64,000 nt of DNA from Nitrososphaerota archaeon (GCA_021324115.1 JAJPJS010000027.1:62001-126000), one strand, 5' to 3'; positions 9,314-19,824 are shown, numbered from the stretch's first letter. Notes: generated by a model from the sequence alone, not told the origin. Translations and numbers: made by a program.

Positions 9314-12300
9314 TCAGAATGCGTACGAAATGTGCACCTTGCGTCGTATGGAAACTATCTCTTTCAGCAGGTCTTTTTCTTCTGGAGATAACCGTTCAGC
9401 ATATTTTTCGATAAGCATCCTAGCGTGGACGCTTTCAGGCAGTGTGTAAAGCTCCTCACCTTCCTTGACCTGCCTTCCAACCGTTGGTTCCTTCATCGAA
9501 ACGGCAACCTTGTCGCCAGCTCTGGCTTCAGTGATATTCTGCCCTTCGTGCTGTATCTGCTGAATGGACCCCACCTCCTCCCCCCTTGAGTTCATGACTT
9601 TTGCTTTCTGCCTGAGCGTTCCCGTAATCACCTCGACGCCGAACACCGCTGGATCATTGCGCCTGAAAATGAATCCCTTCATGATCCTGAACTTGCAGGG
9701 AAGGACGATTGAGGAAAACGTTGCCCTTGCTTCGTTTTCCTTCTCGGAACCCACCCATGTAACATATGAATCTATCAGTGTATAGATCACATTCTCATTG
9801 AAGATCTTGACCCCCCTGGTGGCGGCTTCCTGCTCCGCGTCTTCCAGCACCTTCACATTGAACGCAAGAATGACGCCGAGGTATCTGTCATCCTGCCTTA
9901 CGGAGCTCGCCTGAACCACATCACCCTTTGTTACGGGTCCGATATCGGCCACTCTAACTGGTATTCCCTGCTTTTTGAGAAGATTTGAAAGGGCCTCAAG
10001 CGCTCCGAGTGTATCTGCCTTGAGTATGACCCCGAGTTCCTTCCTCTCATATATCGCAGTTTTGACCTCGCTCATCACCTGGCGTTTCGCGTCCTCCTCA
10101 TCGTCGGTCTCGGATACCCCCAGTAGTGGGGAACCCGCAAGAACGCCTCCGAGGTCGGGCGCAGAAAGTTTGACCCCGGCGGCAGCTGCAATCTCCTGAA
10201 CAGACTCGAACCTATCCCTCGGGTCTCTCATTTCGTCAAGTGGTTTGGGAAGCAGCAGTGCCCTTACCTTGACAGCCTCTGCTGAGTCCCTCTTTGCAAC
10301 CACCACCTTTGAACCAACCTTCAAGGTGCCATCCACAAGAATCACGTTCGCCGTTGGTCCGAGGCCTGGCTCTTCATTAACCTCCAAAACGATTCCCCTT
10401 GTTCTGTTAGAGCTGGCCTTCAGTTTCTTGGCGAGGTACTGCTGCGATAGCCCCACGACTATCGCAAGAAGTTCCGCGATGCCTTCCCCGGTCTTCGAAC
10501 TCACGGGGACTATTGAGACTTCTCTTGTGAAGTCCTTCACCCGGTAGTAGGCTTCACTGGCAAAGCCGACACGAGAAAGCTGCCCAACCACCCGGTAAAT
10601 GGCTTCATCGAGGAGTTGCAGGGTGGCTGGCTGGAGCCTTACTGATGCATCCTTCACAAGGCTGTTGGGGTCTGGTCTCCATCCCGCCAGGAGGTCTATC
10701 TTGCTGAGGGCTACAACGAACGGCACCTTTCTGGAGCGGAGTATTTCAATCGACTCCAGTGTCTGATTCTCGAGTCCTTTTGTGACATCCACTACGAGTA
10801 TTGCAATGTCGGCTGCGGAACCCCCCCTGCTCCTCAAGTTGGCGAATGCCTCATGGCCTGGGGTATCTATCACAAGAAGTCCTGGGACCTGGACATTGCC
10901 TCCGAACATTTTGAGAAGAGGACCGCAAATCTTTACCAAGGTTTCGGGTGGGAAAAAGCTGGCACCAATTTGCTGGGTTATCCCTCCTGCTTCTCTGCTC
11001 TGAACCGCCGTACCCCTCAGTCTGTCAAGAAGGCTCGTGTTATGAGCCACCAGACCATTTGCAAGAAAGTTGTGGAATCCTTCCACCGTAAAGTCGTATA
11101 CCGTACGCATGCCGCTTCTTACTTCGATACCGGTCACCTTCACAGTGGCCATTTCGGTGGTCTGGCCGATGGCTGGCGCAGTTTCACCGAGTGCAAGCAA
11201 CCCTTGAAGGGAGAAGCCAGAACGGTTCTGGATCGTAGAAACAACAGTATCAGAACCGGGCGGTGAAAGTACATTTAGGGAAGAGTTTTGCGCAGGTGCC
11301 GAGCTTGGCATGTAGGTCAGGTGTTTGCCGGAAGCTGGGCAAAGCGCGGAGTTGGTATGGCTCTGTAAGAGACGCTGAACCTGAACCCTTCTGCGGGCAT
11401 CAAAGAAACCGATCTTGTCCACAAAAACTTCAAGGCTTTCCCCTTCTTGGATCGAAAGACTTCCGTCTTCGCGAATTCTTGGAATACATCCGATGCGGAC
11501 AAGTAGAATACATAATATGGCTCTGAATCTGGCACTCCGGCAATGAATGACGACCCCTCTCTCTTGGTCAACATCCGCTAGCGAGTCGAAAAAACCCCGA
11601 AGGAATCCTAGCAGAATTTTCTCTGGAAGATGAAACAGTAGTTCGTATCGGAGTCCAAGACTAGACTGCCCTGCGGGATTGTTGATTCCAACGAATGCTG
11701 ATGTTATGCAGCGGATCTGTAAAGGCACACACGGCCCGTCTTGTCTCATTCCATGCGGGAACCCTGACATTCCCGAACCTAAGAATTCGGTCACGGCTCC
11801 GAATACTCTGTGAAGAACTTCCTGAGAATGAGTGTGGTGTTCCTGAGGAAGTTTTTGACGTTCACCCTCTGCGAATCCTGCCAAGTAGTAAAATCGGATG
11901 AACTCATTCAAGGTCTTTGGAGGCTTGAGTATGAGGGGGAGACGGGTTCGTTTCGATCTAGGGCTTAATATGTAAAGAATACGATCGTATTCCTTTCCTC
12001 GGGTTGATGTTGTCTTTATGGTGTCCGTACGCCGTTTCATCTTAAATGTTTCAAATGTCGGTTCCGTGGGCGCAGGTGGTGTTCGATCAGAATGGAAATC
12101 CTTTCCTGATGAGCCTGAAATTAGATTGCGATTTTGTATGTCGCTTTGAAGGTGGCATCGTTCCGGCAGAAGATAAAACAGTCTTGATTTCAACCCTGAA
12201 AGGTGGGCTTTTTTGGGGGTCAAGCCACGCGGGACAAGAAGGTCATCCCCTGCTGTAAGCTTTGAAGCAGAAGTGAATGCAGCAGTTCCATTCATTTTTC

Positions 12301-12637
12301 TTGTGAGGAGTCTATGTTCGGGAGTGCATTCGATTGATATGCCTGCATCGGTTTGTATCTTCAGGGTTGTGTCAGCTTTCAGTCTCCAGACATGTGATAC
12401 CTTGGACGAGACGACTTTGCCACTTGTGTTGACAGATAAAAGCCGCAACCCCTTTGCCCTGTATGCTTCGCCGTCCGTGAGTGCATACCGATTCCCGATT
12501 CTGAATCTTCTGAATGCGTGATCAGCACGGATCAATGATCCGTCGGCTAGCTGCAGAAGAGTTTCGCCAGAAACGCACTTGCCACTGTCCACATGTCCTA
12601 GGACCACCACTATGGGCTGTCTTATGGGTGCAGACAT
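9314..12637 (-). CDS. infB: Translation initiation factor IF-2 (aIF5B), interrupted by an intein
   Basis: 1107 aa; N-extein MSAPIRQPIVVVLGHVDSGK, C-extein TSLLDRLRGTAVQSREAGGITQQIGASFFP...DTPGHEAFANLRSRG; downstream of ndk as in other archaea. Confidence 0.96.
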   Translation of the reverse strand: MSAPIRQPIVVVLGHVDSGKCVSGETLLQLADGSLIRADHAFRRFRIGNRYALTDGEAYRAKGLRLLSVNTSGKVVSSKVSHVWRLKADTTLKIQTDAGISIECTPEHRLLTRKMNGTAAFTSASKLTAGDDLLVPRGLTPKKAHLSGLKSRLFYLLPERCHLQSDIQNRNLISGSSGKDFHSDRTPPAPTEPTFETFKMKRRTDTIKTTSTRGKEYDRILYILSPRSKRTRLPLILKPPKTLNEFIRFYYLAGFAEGERQKLPQEHHTHSQEVLHRVFGAVTEFLGSGMSGFPHGMRQDGPCVPLQIRCITSAFVGINNPAGQSSLGLRYELLFHLPEKILLGFLRGFFDSLADVDQERGVVIHCRSARFRAILCILLVRIGCIPRIREDGSLSIQEGESLEVFVDKIGFFDARRRVQVQRLLQSHTNSALCPASGKHLTYMPSSAPAQNSSLNVLSPPGSDTVVSTIQNRSGFSLQGLLALGETAPAIGQTTEMATVKVTGIEVRSGMRTVYDFTVEGFHNFLANGLVAHNTSLLDRLRGTAVQSREAGGITQQIGASFFPPETLVKICGPLLKMFGGNVQVPGLLVIDTPGHEAFANLRSRGGSAADIAILVVDVTKGLENQTLESIEILRSRKVPFVVALSKIDLLAGWRPDPNSLVKDASVRLQPATLQLLDEAIYRVVGQLSRVGFASEAYYRVKDFTREVSIVPVSSKTGEGIAELLAIVVGLSQQYLAKKLKASSNRTRGIVLEVNEEPGLGPTANVILVDGTLKVGSKVVVAKRDSAEAVKVRALLLPKPLDEMRDPRDRFESVQEIAAAAGVKLSAPDLGGVLAGSPLLGVSETDDEEDAKRQVMSEVKTAIYERKELGVILKADTLGALEALSNLLKKQGIPVRVADIGPVTKGDVVQASSVRQDDRYLGVILAFNVKVLEDAEQEAATRGVKIFNENVIYTLIDSYVTWVGSEKENEARATFSSIVLPCKFRIMKGFIFRRNDPAVFGVEVITGTLRQKAKVMNSRGEEVGSIQQIQHEGQNITEARAGDKVAVSMKEPTVGRQVKEGEELYTLPESVHARMLIEKYAERLSPEEKDLLKEIVSIRRKVHISYAF
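11039..12577 (-). mobile_element. Intein (~513 aa) inserted in the IF2 P-loop (GHVDSGK|C...HN|T)
   Basis: Block A CVSGETLLQLADGS, block B TPEHRLLT, C-terminal blocks VYDFTVEGFHNFLANGLVAHN/T; LAGLIDADG-like segments YYLAGFAEGE and LLGFLRGFFDSLAD. Removing codons 21-533 restores GHVDSGKTSLLDRL. Confidence 0.95.
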
Positions 12638-12663
12638 GGCGCATCAACAACAGGAGCGTCTCC

Positions 12664-13065
12664 TCACCCGAATATAACTTTAGATTCTCTTTCGAAGCTT
12701 TCCTTGGAATCGGACGCATGTATGGAATTGTCGGTCAGTCCAAGCGAAAGGTCTCCTCTTATTGTGCCGGGCGCAGCCTTTACTGAATCCGTTGCACCGA
12801 TCATATTCCTTACTACTGCCACGGCTTCGCGTCCTTCTAAAATTGCGGCAACCACGGGCCCAGAGGTGAAAAAATTGACAAGTTCAGGAAAGAAAGGTTT
12901 TCCCCGGTGTGGCGAATAAAACTCCTCCGCCCTCTCTTTCGACATGTTCTGCATGGTGAGGCTGACCAGAGCAAGGCCCTTCCGCTCAAATCTTCCGATT
13001 ATTTCGCCAACGAAACCCTTCCTGACGGCGTCAGGCTTGATGACTATGAGCGTTCTTTCGGTCAA
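12664..13065 (-). CDS. ndk: Nucleoside diphosphate kinase
   Basis: [23 protein letters not shown]..., [32 protein letters not shown]; probable TTG start at 13065. Confidence 0.93.
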   Translation of the reverse strand: MTERTLIVIKPDAVRKGFVGEIIGRFERKGLALVSLTMQNMSKERAEEFYSPHRGKPFFPELVNFFTSGPVVAAILEGREAVAVVRNMIGATDSVKAAPGTIRGDLSLGLTDNSIHASDSKESFERESKVIFG

Positions 13066-13256
13066 AGTCCCTTCCCGCCCTTTACATACTTCGAAGTCCA
13101 CCGCAGTTTGCGGGGATCTCTCTTCAATTTCAGATGATTTATCCTGCATTTCGAGCTGCAGTAATTTGATACGGAGCCGTCATTCTTTACCAACGTAAGA
13201 CCCTGGCCTGGCATTATTTCCTTCCCGCAGAACGAACACTTTTTGAGACTCAGCAA
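13062..13256 (-). CDS. rpl24e: Ribosomal protein L24e
   Basis: [33 protein letters not shown]. Confidence 0.93.
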   Translation of the reverse strand: MLSLKKCSFCGKEIMPGQGLTLVKNDGSVSNYCSSKCRINHLKLKRDPRKLRWTSKYVKGGKGL

Positions 13257-13563
13257 ACTGTACCATCCCCTGAAACGTTTACCTTACCCGACCTTTATAC
13301 GAGGGGGATATAAAGGACTCGCAATCAAAAGTTCATGATCACGGTGGGGAGGGAAGGAAAGCGTCGAACCGGATGTGTCATGGGAAACCTGTTTGTTTGA
13401 CAATGCGTGACCCTGTAATTTTATGGATGACGAATCCATTGATCTCAGTGTGTTTTGGTGATATTTTTCAGTTCAGCTGCAGTGGGGGTCTATCGAAAAA
13501 TTAGGGGATAGATTCAGGCTAAGGTACTGCACAATGCACATGAATGATTAAAGAGTCTTCAAC

Positions 13564-13779
13564 TCACTTTATCTTTCTGGCTTCACGTTCGGTTTCGCGA
13601 AGCATGAGTATGTCGCCAGCCCGAATAGGACCCTTTACATTTCGTGTGAGAATTCTTCCCTTATCGCTTCCCTCCATTATCCTCACCCTGACCTGAGTGA
13701 TCTCACCTGCGACACCAGTCCTCCCCACAACCTGGATCACCTCTGCAGGGGTGACGGTTTCCTCGGAACCTTTACTCAT
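13564..13779 (-). CDS. rps28e: Ribosomal protein S28e
   Basis: [58 protein letters not shown]. Confidence 0.95.
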   Translation of the reverse strand: MSKGSEETVTPAEVIQVVGRTGVAGEITQVRVRIMEGSDKGRILTRNVKGPIRAGDILMLRETEREARKIK

Positions 13780-13795
13780 CTTTCTTCAGCCCGGT

Positions 13796-14194
13796 CTAGG
13801 CGGACCGTATTTTTGAAAGAGACGCCAGTATCTGTTCAAGGAGGGGTTGCGCCTCTCCCGGTTCAATGATGGCGCATGCGGCTGAACCCACGTCAATTCC
13901 CATACTCTGCCCAAGCTGTGTTTTCGAAGAGACGAAAAGATATGGTATCTTTCTTTCGTCGGCTATGATGGGGAGATGGGCTACCACCTCGGGTGGTTCT
14001 GTATCCTCGGCCACCACGACAAGCTTGGCTACACCCCTCTCAATTGCCTTTGTTGTCTCGTTCGTTCCCTTCTTTACTTTGCCTGTCTGTCGAGCCTGCC
14101 TTACCGCCTCGTAGGCAGCTTCAACAAGTTCTCTCGGCGTATCGAATTTCACAAAGCTTGGTTTTCCTGATACTTCAGGGCTCATCCCCATCAA
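13796..14194 (-). CDS. rpl7ae: Ribosomal protein L7Ae
   Basis: KKGTNETTKAIERGVAKLVVVAEDTEPPEVVAHLPIIADERKIPYLFV. Confidence 0.95.
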   Translation of the reverse strand: MMGMSPEVSGKPSFVKFDTPRELVEAAYEAVRQARQTGKVKKGTNETTKAIERGVAKLVVVAEDTEPPEVVAHLPIIADERKIPYLFVSSKTQLGQSMGIDVGSAACAIIEPGEAQPLLEQILASLSKIRSA

Positions 14195-14311
14195 TCACCC
14201 TTCGGACACTCCATAAAAACACCCGTTTTAAACTTTTGTGAGTATGCTTTGATGACGGTCCAGCCGGCCGCTGATTCACCCAGATTGCCAAGAAAATGAG
14301 TGGTCGTCGGT

Positions 14312-16078
14312 TTACTTGGAAGTGAAGTAAAACACGTAGACCCCATCCTTTGAATCCAGCCTTGCAAAAAACTGTCGCTCAAATTGGACCACGGTTCCGA
14401 CCTTCTCATCTTCCAGTTGACTTTCAGCCAGCCCCTTCTTTATTGTGGCATCAGGCATCACCACGTCTATGTTAATGTTCCCGGTGTCAGGCAACCATTG
14501 AAGTGCCTTTGCACCAATCTTCCTGGCCTCATCAAGTGAATACCCAGCAAATTGGGCTTTTCGCGCCCCCTTTGCAGCACTGGGTGACACCTGAATGTTC
14601 ATGAGTCCGATCAGCCTGTAAGTTTGTCCAGCCTTGAGTTCGGTTCTGGGCACGACCAGCCTCAGTATGGCGTTCTTTTTGTGAAGAGTGAACTCCCTAC
14701 TCCCCATTTCAGGAATGTCCGGATGCCGGTGCAGAGAAATCCTGAGCGTTTCATCTGGAACACCATGTATGTTTAACTGAATCGGGTCGAAAACGGCAAA
14801 GTGTCTGGGTGAAGTCCTGTCGATCAACTGCCGGTTGTACGCCAGAAGATTTTCCCAGCTTACTGTTGCGTCGTTCGGCTTCGGGCCTACCTCGAGTATG
14901 AGTCGACGAATCGCCTGCGGTGAGATCCCCCTCCTTCTGAGTGCTCTGAGTGTTGCCAGCCTGGGATCGTCGTATCCTGAATACAGCTTTTCCCTTATCC
15001 CCTTTTCTATCTTTGACTTGCTCAGCTCTCCCCCCTCGATCTTCAGTCTTCCGTAGTGAATCGCATCGGGATAACTCCAGCCGAAGGCCTTGTAGAAGTA
15101 CTTCTGTCTAACTGCGTTTGTTGCATGCTCCTGACCCCTAATGATGTGAGTGACGCCAAGCAGATGATCATCCAGGCCTGCCGACCAGTTGTAGAGAGGC
15201 CACACCCTGTACTTCGAGCCAACCCTCGGGTGTCTGTACCTTTTGGTATCTATTATCCTCATGGCCGGCCAGTCACGGACTGCCGGGTTCGGGTGCTTCA
15301 GGTCCGTCTTGACCCGGAGTACGGCTTCGCCCTCCGCGTAACTTCCGTCGATCATCTTCTGCCATCTTGATATGTTTTCTTCAATCCCCACATTCCTGTC
15401 CGGACACGCCCTTCCCTGGGTCACACTGGACCTGAATTTCTCCTGAGAGCAGGTACAGACATACGCACCGCCCAGTTCGATCAACTTCACAGCATAGTCA
15501 TAGTAAATTTCGAGTCGGTCGCTCTGGTAAAATATCTGGTCCGGTGTGCAGCCTAGCCATTCGAGGTCTTCCAGAACATAGCGGTAGAGTGAGATTGCTG
15601 ATTTTTTGAGCCGGGGGTCCGTATCTTCGTATCTGAGGATGAACATCCCTGAATACATCCTTGCGTAGTCATGGCTGAGAATAATCGCCCGCGTGGACCC
15701 TAGGTGAAGGACGCTGTCCGGGTTTGGTGCAAACCTAGTTACCACACGCTTGTACTTTTCGATGTTCGGCAGAGGAGGCAATCTGCGAAATTCTTCTCCC
15801 CCCTCCTTCTTTCGTTCGGAACCCTTCTCCTGTAGAAGTTCTGGTTTGAGCCTCTTGATAGACTCTTTTTGCTGTTCCGGTGTGAGCTTGTTGACTTCGG
15901 AAACTGCAACACTAACCATCGAAGAAAGCTTACGTGCAAAGCCCCGTAGCTCCGGGTTTTCAGCAAGTACCCTCCCCAGCACCGCCCCCGTATCCGCTTT
16001 GCCGCCGTGTCTGAATGCGTTATACAGGGCTGCGAGTCGTATTGTATCCTCGGTTCCCTTCGGCAGGTTTTCCGACAA
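14312..16078 (-). CDS. gltX: Glutamyl-tRNA synthetase (archaeal type)
   Basis: FAPNPDSVLHLGSTRAIILSHDYAR (HIGH-like), GGELSKSKIEKGI (KMSKS-like). Confidence 0.95.
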   Translation of the reverse strand: MSENLPKGTEDTIRLAALYNAFRHGGKADTGAVLGRVLAENPELRGFARKLSSMVSVAVSEVNKLTPEQQKESIKRLKPELLQEKGSERKKEGGEEFRRLPPLPNIEKYKRVVTRFAPNPDSVLHLGSTRAIILSHDYARMYSGMFILRYEDTDPRLKKSAISLYRYVLEDLEWLGCTPDQIFYQSDRLEIYYDYAVKLIELGGAYVCTCSQEKFRSSVTQGRACPDRNVGIEENISRWQKMIDGSYAEGEAVLRVKTDLKHPNPAVRDWPAMRIIDTKRYRHPRVGSKYRVWPLYNWSAGLDDHLLGVTHIIRGQEHATNAVRQKYFYKAFGWSYPDAIHYGRLKIEGGELSKSKIEKGIREKLYSGYDDPRLATLRALRRRGISPQAIRRLILEVGPKPNDATVSWENLLAYNRQLIDRTSPRHFAVFDPIQLNIHGVPDETLRISLHRHPDIPEMGSREFTLHKKNAILRLVVPRTELKAGQTYRLIGLMNIQVSPSAAKGARKAQFAGYSLDEARKIGAKALQWLPDTGNINIDVVMPDATIKKGLAESQLEDEKVGTVVQFERQFFARLDSKDGVYVFYFTSK

Positions 16079-16087
16079 ACGAAAACA

Positions 16088-17077
16088 CTACATCCTTCTG
16101 AGCGTCAGTACATTTGCAAGCTCAAACAAGGAATCCACCGCAGCGCCCTTCGGGAATGATTCCAGAGAGCGAAGTGCCTGCTCCAGATGTTCAGATGCGA
16201 GCTTCCGGACCTGAGCCTCCACGCCTATCTCCTTTATGTATTTCACAATCTTATCCACCGTTTCCTGAGAAGCCTTCCTCGAGCCCCATGTAGCTAGTAT
16301 CGTTTCGCTCCAACCCCGGTCTGCGAGCTTGAGTGCGATAAGCAGAGGAAGCGTTCTCTTTCCTTGCACTATGTCACCCCCGACGGGTTTTCCGGTGACA
16401 GATGAATCCCCCGCTATGCCGAGCAGGTCGTCCACAAGCTGAAAGGCGGCACCCAGATGGTCTGCATATTCTCGTGCCTTGGTTACCGCATCAGGACCCC
16501 CTCCGCCTGCCACACAGCCAAGCACGGCCGATGCTTCAAACAGCGCAGAGGTCTTCCTGTGTATCATGTCAAAGTAAAACTTCTCCGTGAAATCTTCGAG
16601 CCTAGGCGGATTCAGGTCCAATGCCTGCCCTTCGCAAACGGTGACCAGTGATCCCGCCAACTCTGAAACCGCAGCACCCAGCTTGGACGGATCCCCCCTG
16701 AAGGCCTGGGATTCTGAAATCAGCCTGAAGGCTTTGGCAAAAAGTACGTCCCCCGCAAGTATCGCCATCGCTTCGCCGAATCTTTTGTGCACGGTGGGAA
16801 CACCTCGACGCAGTTCATCATTGTCCATTATGTCGTCATGTATGAGGGTGAAGTTATGAACGAGCTCAACCGCGGCAGCGGCTGGGAGAGCTGCGGATTC
16901 ATCCGCGCTGTAAATTGAATGAAACTTCAGAAGTATGAAAGGCCTCAGCCTCTTTCCACCCGCGGCAAGCAGATGATACGAGGCGTCGTAGAGTATCGCG
17001 GGATATCCCTTTACCGATTCTTTAATGTATCCATCCACAAGCGAAGCAACACGCTTCATTTCTGCTTCAAGGCTCAT
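16088..17077 (-). CDS. idsA: Polyprenyl (geranylgeranyl/farnesyl) diphosphate synthase
   Basis: GGKRLRPF, LIHDDIMDNDELRRGVPT (first Asp-rich motif), QLVDDLLGIAGD (second). Confidence 0.93.
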   Translation of the reverse strand: MSLEAEMKRVASLVDGYIKESVKGYPAILYDASYHLLAAGGKRLRPFILLKFHSIYSADESAALPAAAAVELVHNFTLIHDDIMDNDELRRGVPTVHKRFGEAMAILAGDVLFAKAFRLISESQAFRGDPSKLGAAVSELAGSLVTVCEGQALDLNPPRLEDFTEKFYFDMIHRKTSALFEASAVLGCVAGGGGPDAVTKAREYADHLGAAFQLVDDLLGIAGDSSVTGKPVGGDIVQGKRTLPLLIALKLADRGWSETILATWGSRKASQETVDKIVKYIKEIGVEAQVRKLASEHLEQALRSLESFPKGAAVDSLFELANVLTLRRM

Positions 17078-17084
17078 TGTCTAT

Positions 17085-18146
17085 TCACGAACTCCCGGCC
17101 CACTGGGCAAGCTCCCCAGTGATCACCTTTCTAGCCTTCTTGAGATCGGTAATATTGCCGGAGCCAGTCAAAAACATCGCCAGCCTGAGTTGCGAAGCCA
17201 AAGACTCGATGAACGAGAGCACCTGAGCCTTTCCACCCTTGGCTGCTTCGATGAGGAACGGTCGTGCCATGGCACAGACATCCGCCCCAAGTGAGATTGC
17301 CTTTGCAATTTCTATTCCGCTTCTTATCCCACCCGATGCAACCAGCGGAAGCTTCACCCTCCTTCTAACATCGATGAGGGCAGCCGCTGTGGGGATTCCC
17401 CAGTCCCAAAATGCTTCGCCCAGAGCCGCAACCTTCTCATTTCTGGCCCTCAGTGCCCTTATGGATTCCACCCCTGACCAGCTTGTACCCCCCGCACCTG
17501 AAACGTTTACTGCAGCAACACCGGCCTCCTCGAGCATTGCACCCACATCCCCCGAAATTCCGGCCCCGACCTCCTTTGCTATAACAGGAACGCTCAGTGA
17601 AGCGGCCAGCTCCTTGATCTTTTCAAGCGCACCCTTCCAGAGCGGATCCCCTCCCACCTGTACCGCTTCCTGAAGAGGGTTAATGTGAACCGCAAGGGCA
17701 TCCGCGCTTATCATTTCAACTGCCCGTTTTGCGTCCGAAACAGTGAGGCCCTTAACAAGTTGCGCGGCGCCAATGTTTCCAAAAATGAATGCGTTGGGAG
17801 CAACCTTTCTCACCACAGAATAAGTTTCTGCCACTTCTGGACGCCTCAGTCCAGCGCGCTGGCTGCCAACACCTATTCCGATTCCGGCTTCTTCAGCGGC
17901 TGAAGCTAACGCGCTGTTTATCTCGAGCGACATCTGCGTACCACCAGTCATTGAATCGATGAGGAGTGGAAGTTTAAGTCTGTGACCAAGGAATGTGGTT
18001 TCTAACTCCACCCTCTCCAAGTCGAGCTCCGGAAGGGCCGTATGTACCAGATTTACACACTCAAAGAGTGTGGTTCTAGCCCTGGCGTTGACATTTTCGT
18101 GTAGACAGATGTCCAGATGATCCCTCTTTCTTTCTTCAATTGTCAC
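17085..18146 (-). CDS. fni: Isopentenyl-diphosphate delta-isomerase, type 2
   Basis: RKRDHLDICL, DSMTGGTQMSLEIN, VGSQRAGL, VKEVGAGISGD-type motifs. Confidence 0.94.
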   Translation of the reverse strand: MTIEERKRDHLDICLHENVNARARTTLFECVNLVHTALPELDLERVELETTFLGHRLKLPLLIDSMTGGTQMSLEINSALASAAEEAGIGIGVGSQRAGLRRPEVAETYSVVRKVAPNAFIFGNIGAAQLVKGLTVSDAKRAVEMISADALAVHINPLQEAVQVGGDPLWKGALEKIKELAASLSVPVIAKEVGAGISGDVGAMLEEAGVAAVNVSGAGGTSWSGVESIRALRARNEKVAALGEAFWDWGIPTAAALIDVRRRVKLPLVASGGIRSGIEIAKAISLGADVCAMARPFLIEAAKGGKAQVLSFIESLASQLRLAMFLTGSGNITDLKKARKVITGELAQWAGSS

Positions 18147-18901
18147 TTCTTGCTCACTACCAGTGTGCCTTTGAAGGGTCCGCCAAGAACCGATTTTATA
18201 AGCGCATCTCCGTTAAAACCGCTTACGAATGCAGTTTCCACGCCTAACCCGGCAATCTCCTTCGCTATTTTGAGTTTATACTTGAAACCTCCCGTGACGT
18301 CATGACTCCCGCCATGTCCGAATGATTCCAGTTCGTCTGGTTCGACACGTCGAACCAAACTTTCATCATCCTGTGGATCTTTCAGAATACCGGGTTTATC
18401 CAGCACGAAAACCATTCTCCTGGGTTGCATCAGGCTGCAAAGCGTTAGAGATAGATAATCACCGCTAACGATTCTGAATCCTCCTACGACGGGCAAGACA
18501 TCGCCGTAGCTGACCGGTGTGAGTCCACTATTCGATATGATATCTAGCGTATCTTTGATGCCAGGCCTGACGCGCAATTCAGTGTCCAGGATCGCAACCC
18601 CGGGAACCACGTACGGTTTTAGTCCTGACTTCGCCATCGCTTGACAGATTATGTCATTCAATCTTTGCATGGCGCTCCTGGTTTCCCAGACCCCTTTGCG
18701 AGATGTTGATGTGTTCATCCCTGAAAGACCGTATTCTGAAGCTACGGGATGGCCGAATGAGCCACCGCCGTGTACCAGAACGAACCGGGTGTTGGAAAGA
18801 GCCTGAAAGGCGGCCTGGACCGCCCTTTTCCTGACGCTGAATTTCCGGCTCTTTTCCGATATGAATGAGCCACCGAACTTGACCACGGCTAAAACAACCA
18901 T
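18143..18901 (-). CDS. ipk: Isopentenyl phosphate kinase
   Basis: VVKFGGSFISEK..., FVLVHGGGSFGHPVA; start re-assigned to ATG at 18901; in the mvk/idi2 cluster. Confidence 0.92.
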   Translation of the reverse strand: MVVLAVVKFGGSFISEKSRKFSVRKRAVQAAFQALSNTRFVLVHGGGSFGHPVASEYGLSGMNTSTSRKGVWETRSAMQRLNDIICQAMAKSGLKPYVVPGVAILDTELRVRPGIKDTLDIISNSGLTPVSYGDVLPVVGGFRIVSGDYLSLTLCSLMQPRRMVFVLDKPGILKDPQDDESLVRRVEPDELESFGHGGSHDVTGGFKYKLKIAKEIAGLGVETAFVSGFNGDALIKSVLGGPFKGTLVVSKK

Positions 18902-19818
18902 GTTTTGACCCCTTCCCCGGGCACCGAACATAAGAATGATGATGGGTAATTGGCCCTGAAATTTTCAAAGGATTTCTGCGGATCCGGTGCCTGTACCGCG
19001 ATGATGCACCCCCCTCCCCCTGCCCCGGTGAGTTTTGCGCCCGTGAAACCCACAGCTCTGGCAGTTCTCACCATGGTATCAATCTTTTCCGTTGAGGCTC
19101 CAACCAGACGCAGCGCCTCCTGATTGAAATTCATCCCCTGCGCAAGTATGGATATGTCGCCCCTCCGAAGTGCTTCAACAGAATCATCGACCAGCGCCTC
19201 GGTTGCCCTGAGGAGTGTCTCAAAGGATTCCCTGTTCATGTTTCTGTATTCAGATACTCTTCTCACCATGTCCCCTGTATTGCGGGATTCACCACTGTCA
19301 GAAACCATCAGCCAGAAGGGAGGACATCCGACGACCTCTCTCTTGTTGCCTCGAACCTTCACAAGCCCCCCGTTTATGGATACGAATGCATCGATGCCAG
19401 ATGGTCTTCCATGAACCAGCTTTTCACCTATCATTGCATATTCATAAAGCTGGGCCGGATCAAGAGGCGAGTTGAAAAGAGTTGCCACCGAAGCCAGGAC
19501 CGCAACCGAGGTTGCCGCGGACGATCCAAGCCCGCTTCCGGACGGCACATCGGAATTTATGGTGATCGAAACCCCACGCCAACCCCGTGCCTCCAAAAGT
19601 GAATTCGCGCACCGGGCGCAAGGTTCCAAAAACCCCACTGCGTCGTCAAGAGCTGCTGTTTCGCGTGTGTTGATAGAAGTTATGGTGTTTTTTTCAGACC
19701 TGACGGCTGTCGCTTCGACCCACTTGCAGAGGGCGACTGCAAGGGCGCTGCCACCATGTACCACAAAGTGTTCTCCGAGCAGTATGGCCTTAGCCGGTGC
19801 ACGAGCAACAGCCTTCAG
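18889..19818 (-). CDS. mvk: Mevalonate kinase (GHMP family); conserved N-terminus requires a non-ATG/GTG/TTG (CTG) start
   Basis: (L)KAVARAPAKAILLGEHFVVHGG..., DVPSGSGLGSSAATSVA, GAKLTGAGGGGCI; the track ORF starts at 19764, inside the conserved motif. Confidence 0.92.
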   Translation of the reverse strand: MKAVARAPAKAILLGEHFVVHGGSALAVALCKWVEATAVRSEKNTITSINTRETAALDDAVGFLEPCARCANSLLEARGWRGVSITINSDVPSGSGLGSSAATSVAVLASVATLFNSPLDPAQLYEYAMIGEKLVHGRPSGIDAFVSINGGLVKVRGNKREVVGCPPFWLMVSDSGESRNTGDMVRRVSEYRNMNRESFETLLRATEALVDDSVEALRRGDISILAQGMNFNQEALRLVGASTEKIDTMVRTARAVGFTGAKLTGAGGGGCIIAVQAPDPQKSFENFRANYPSSFLCSVPGEGVKTWLF

Positions 19819-19824
19819 ACACAG

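Noticed and set aside
9314-12637. infB as a multi-domain fusion or frameshifted assembly rather than an intein
   Set aside because: Hint blocks at both ends, Cys+1 and HN/Thr junctions, and exact restoration of the P-loop favour an intein
13257-13563. Unusually long gap between rpl24e and rps28e examined for a hidden gene or RNA
   Set aside because: No ORF, tRNA or convincing structured RNA recognised; left unannotated
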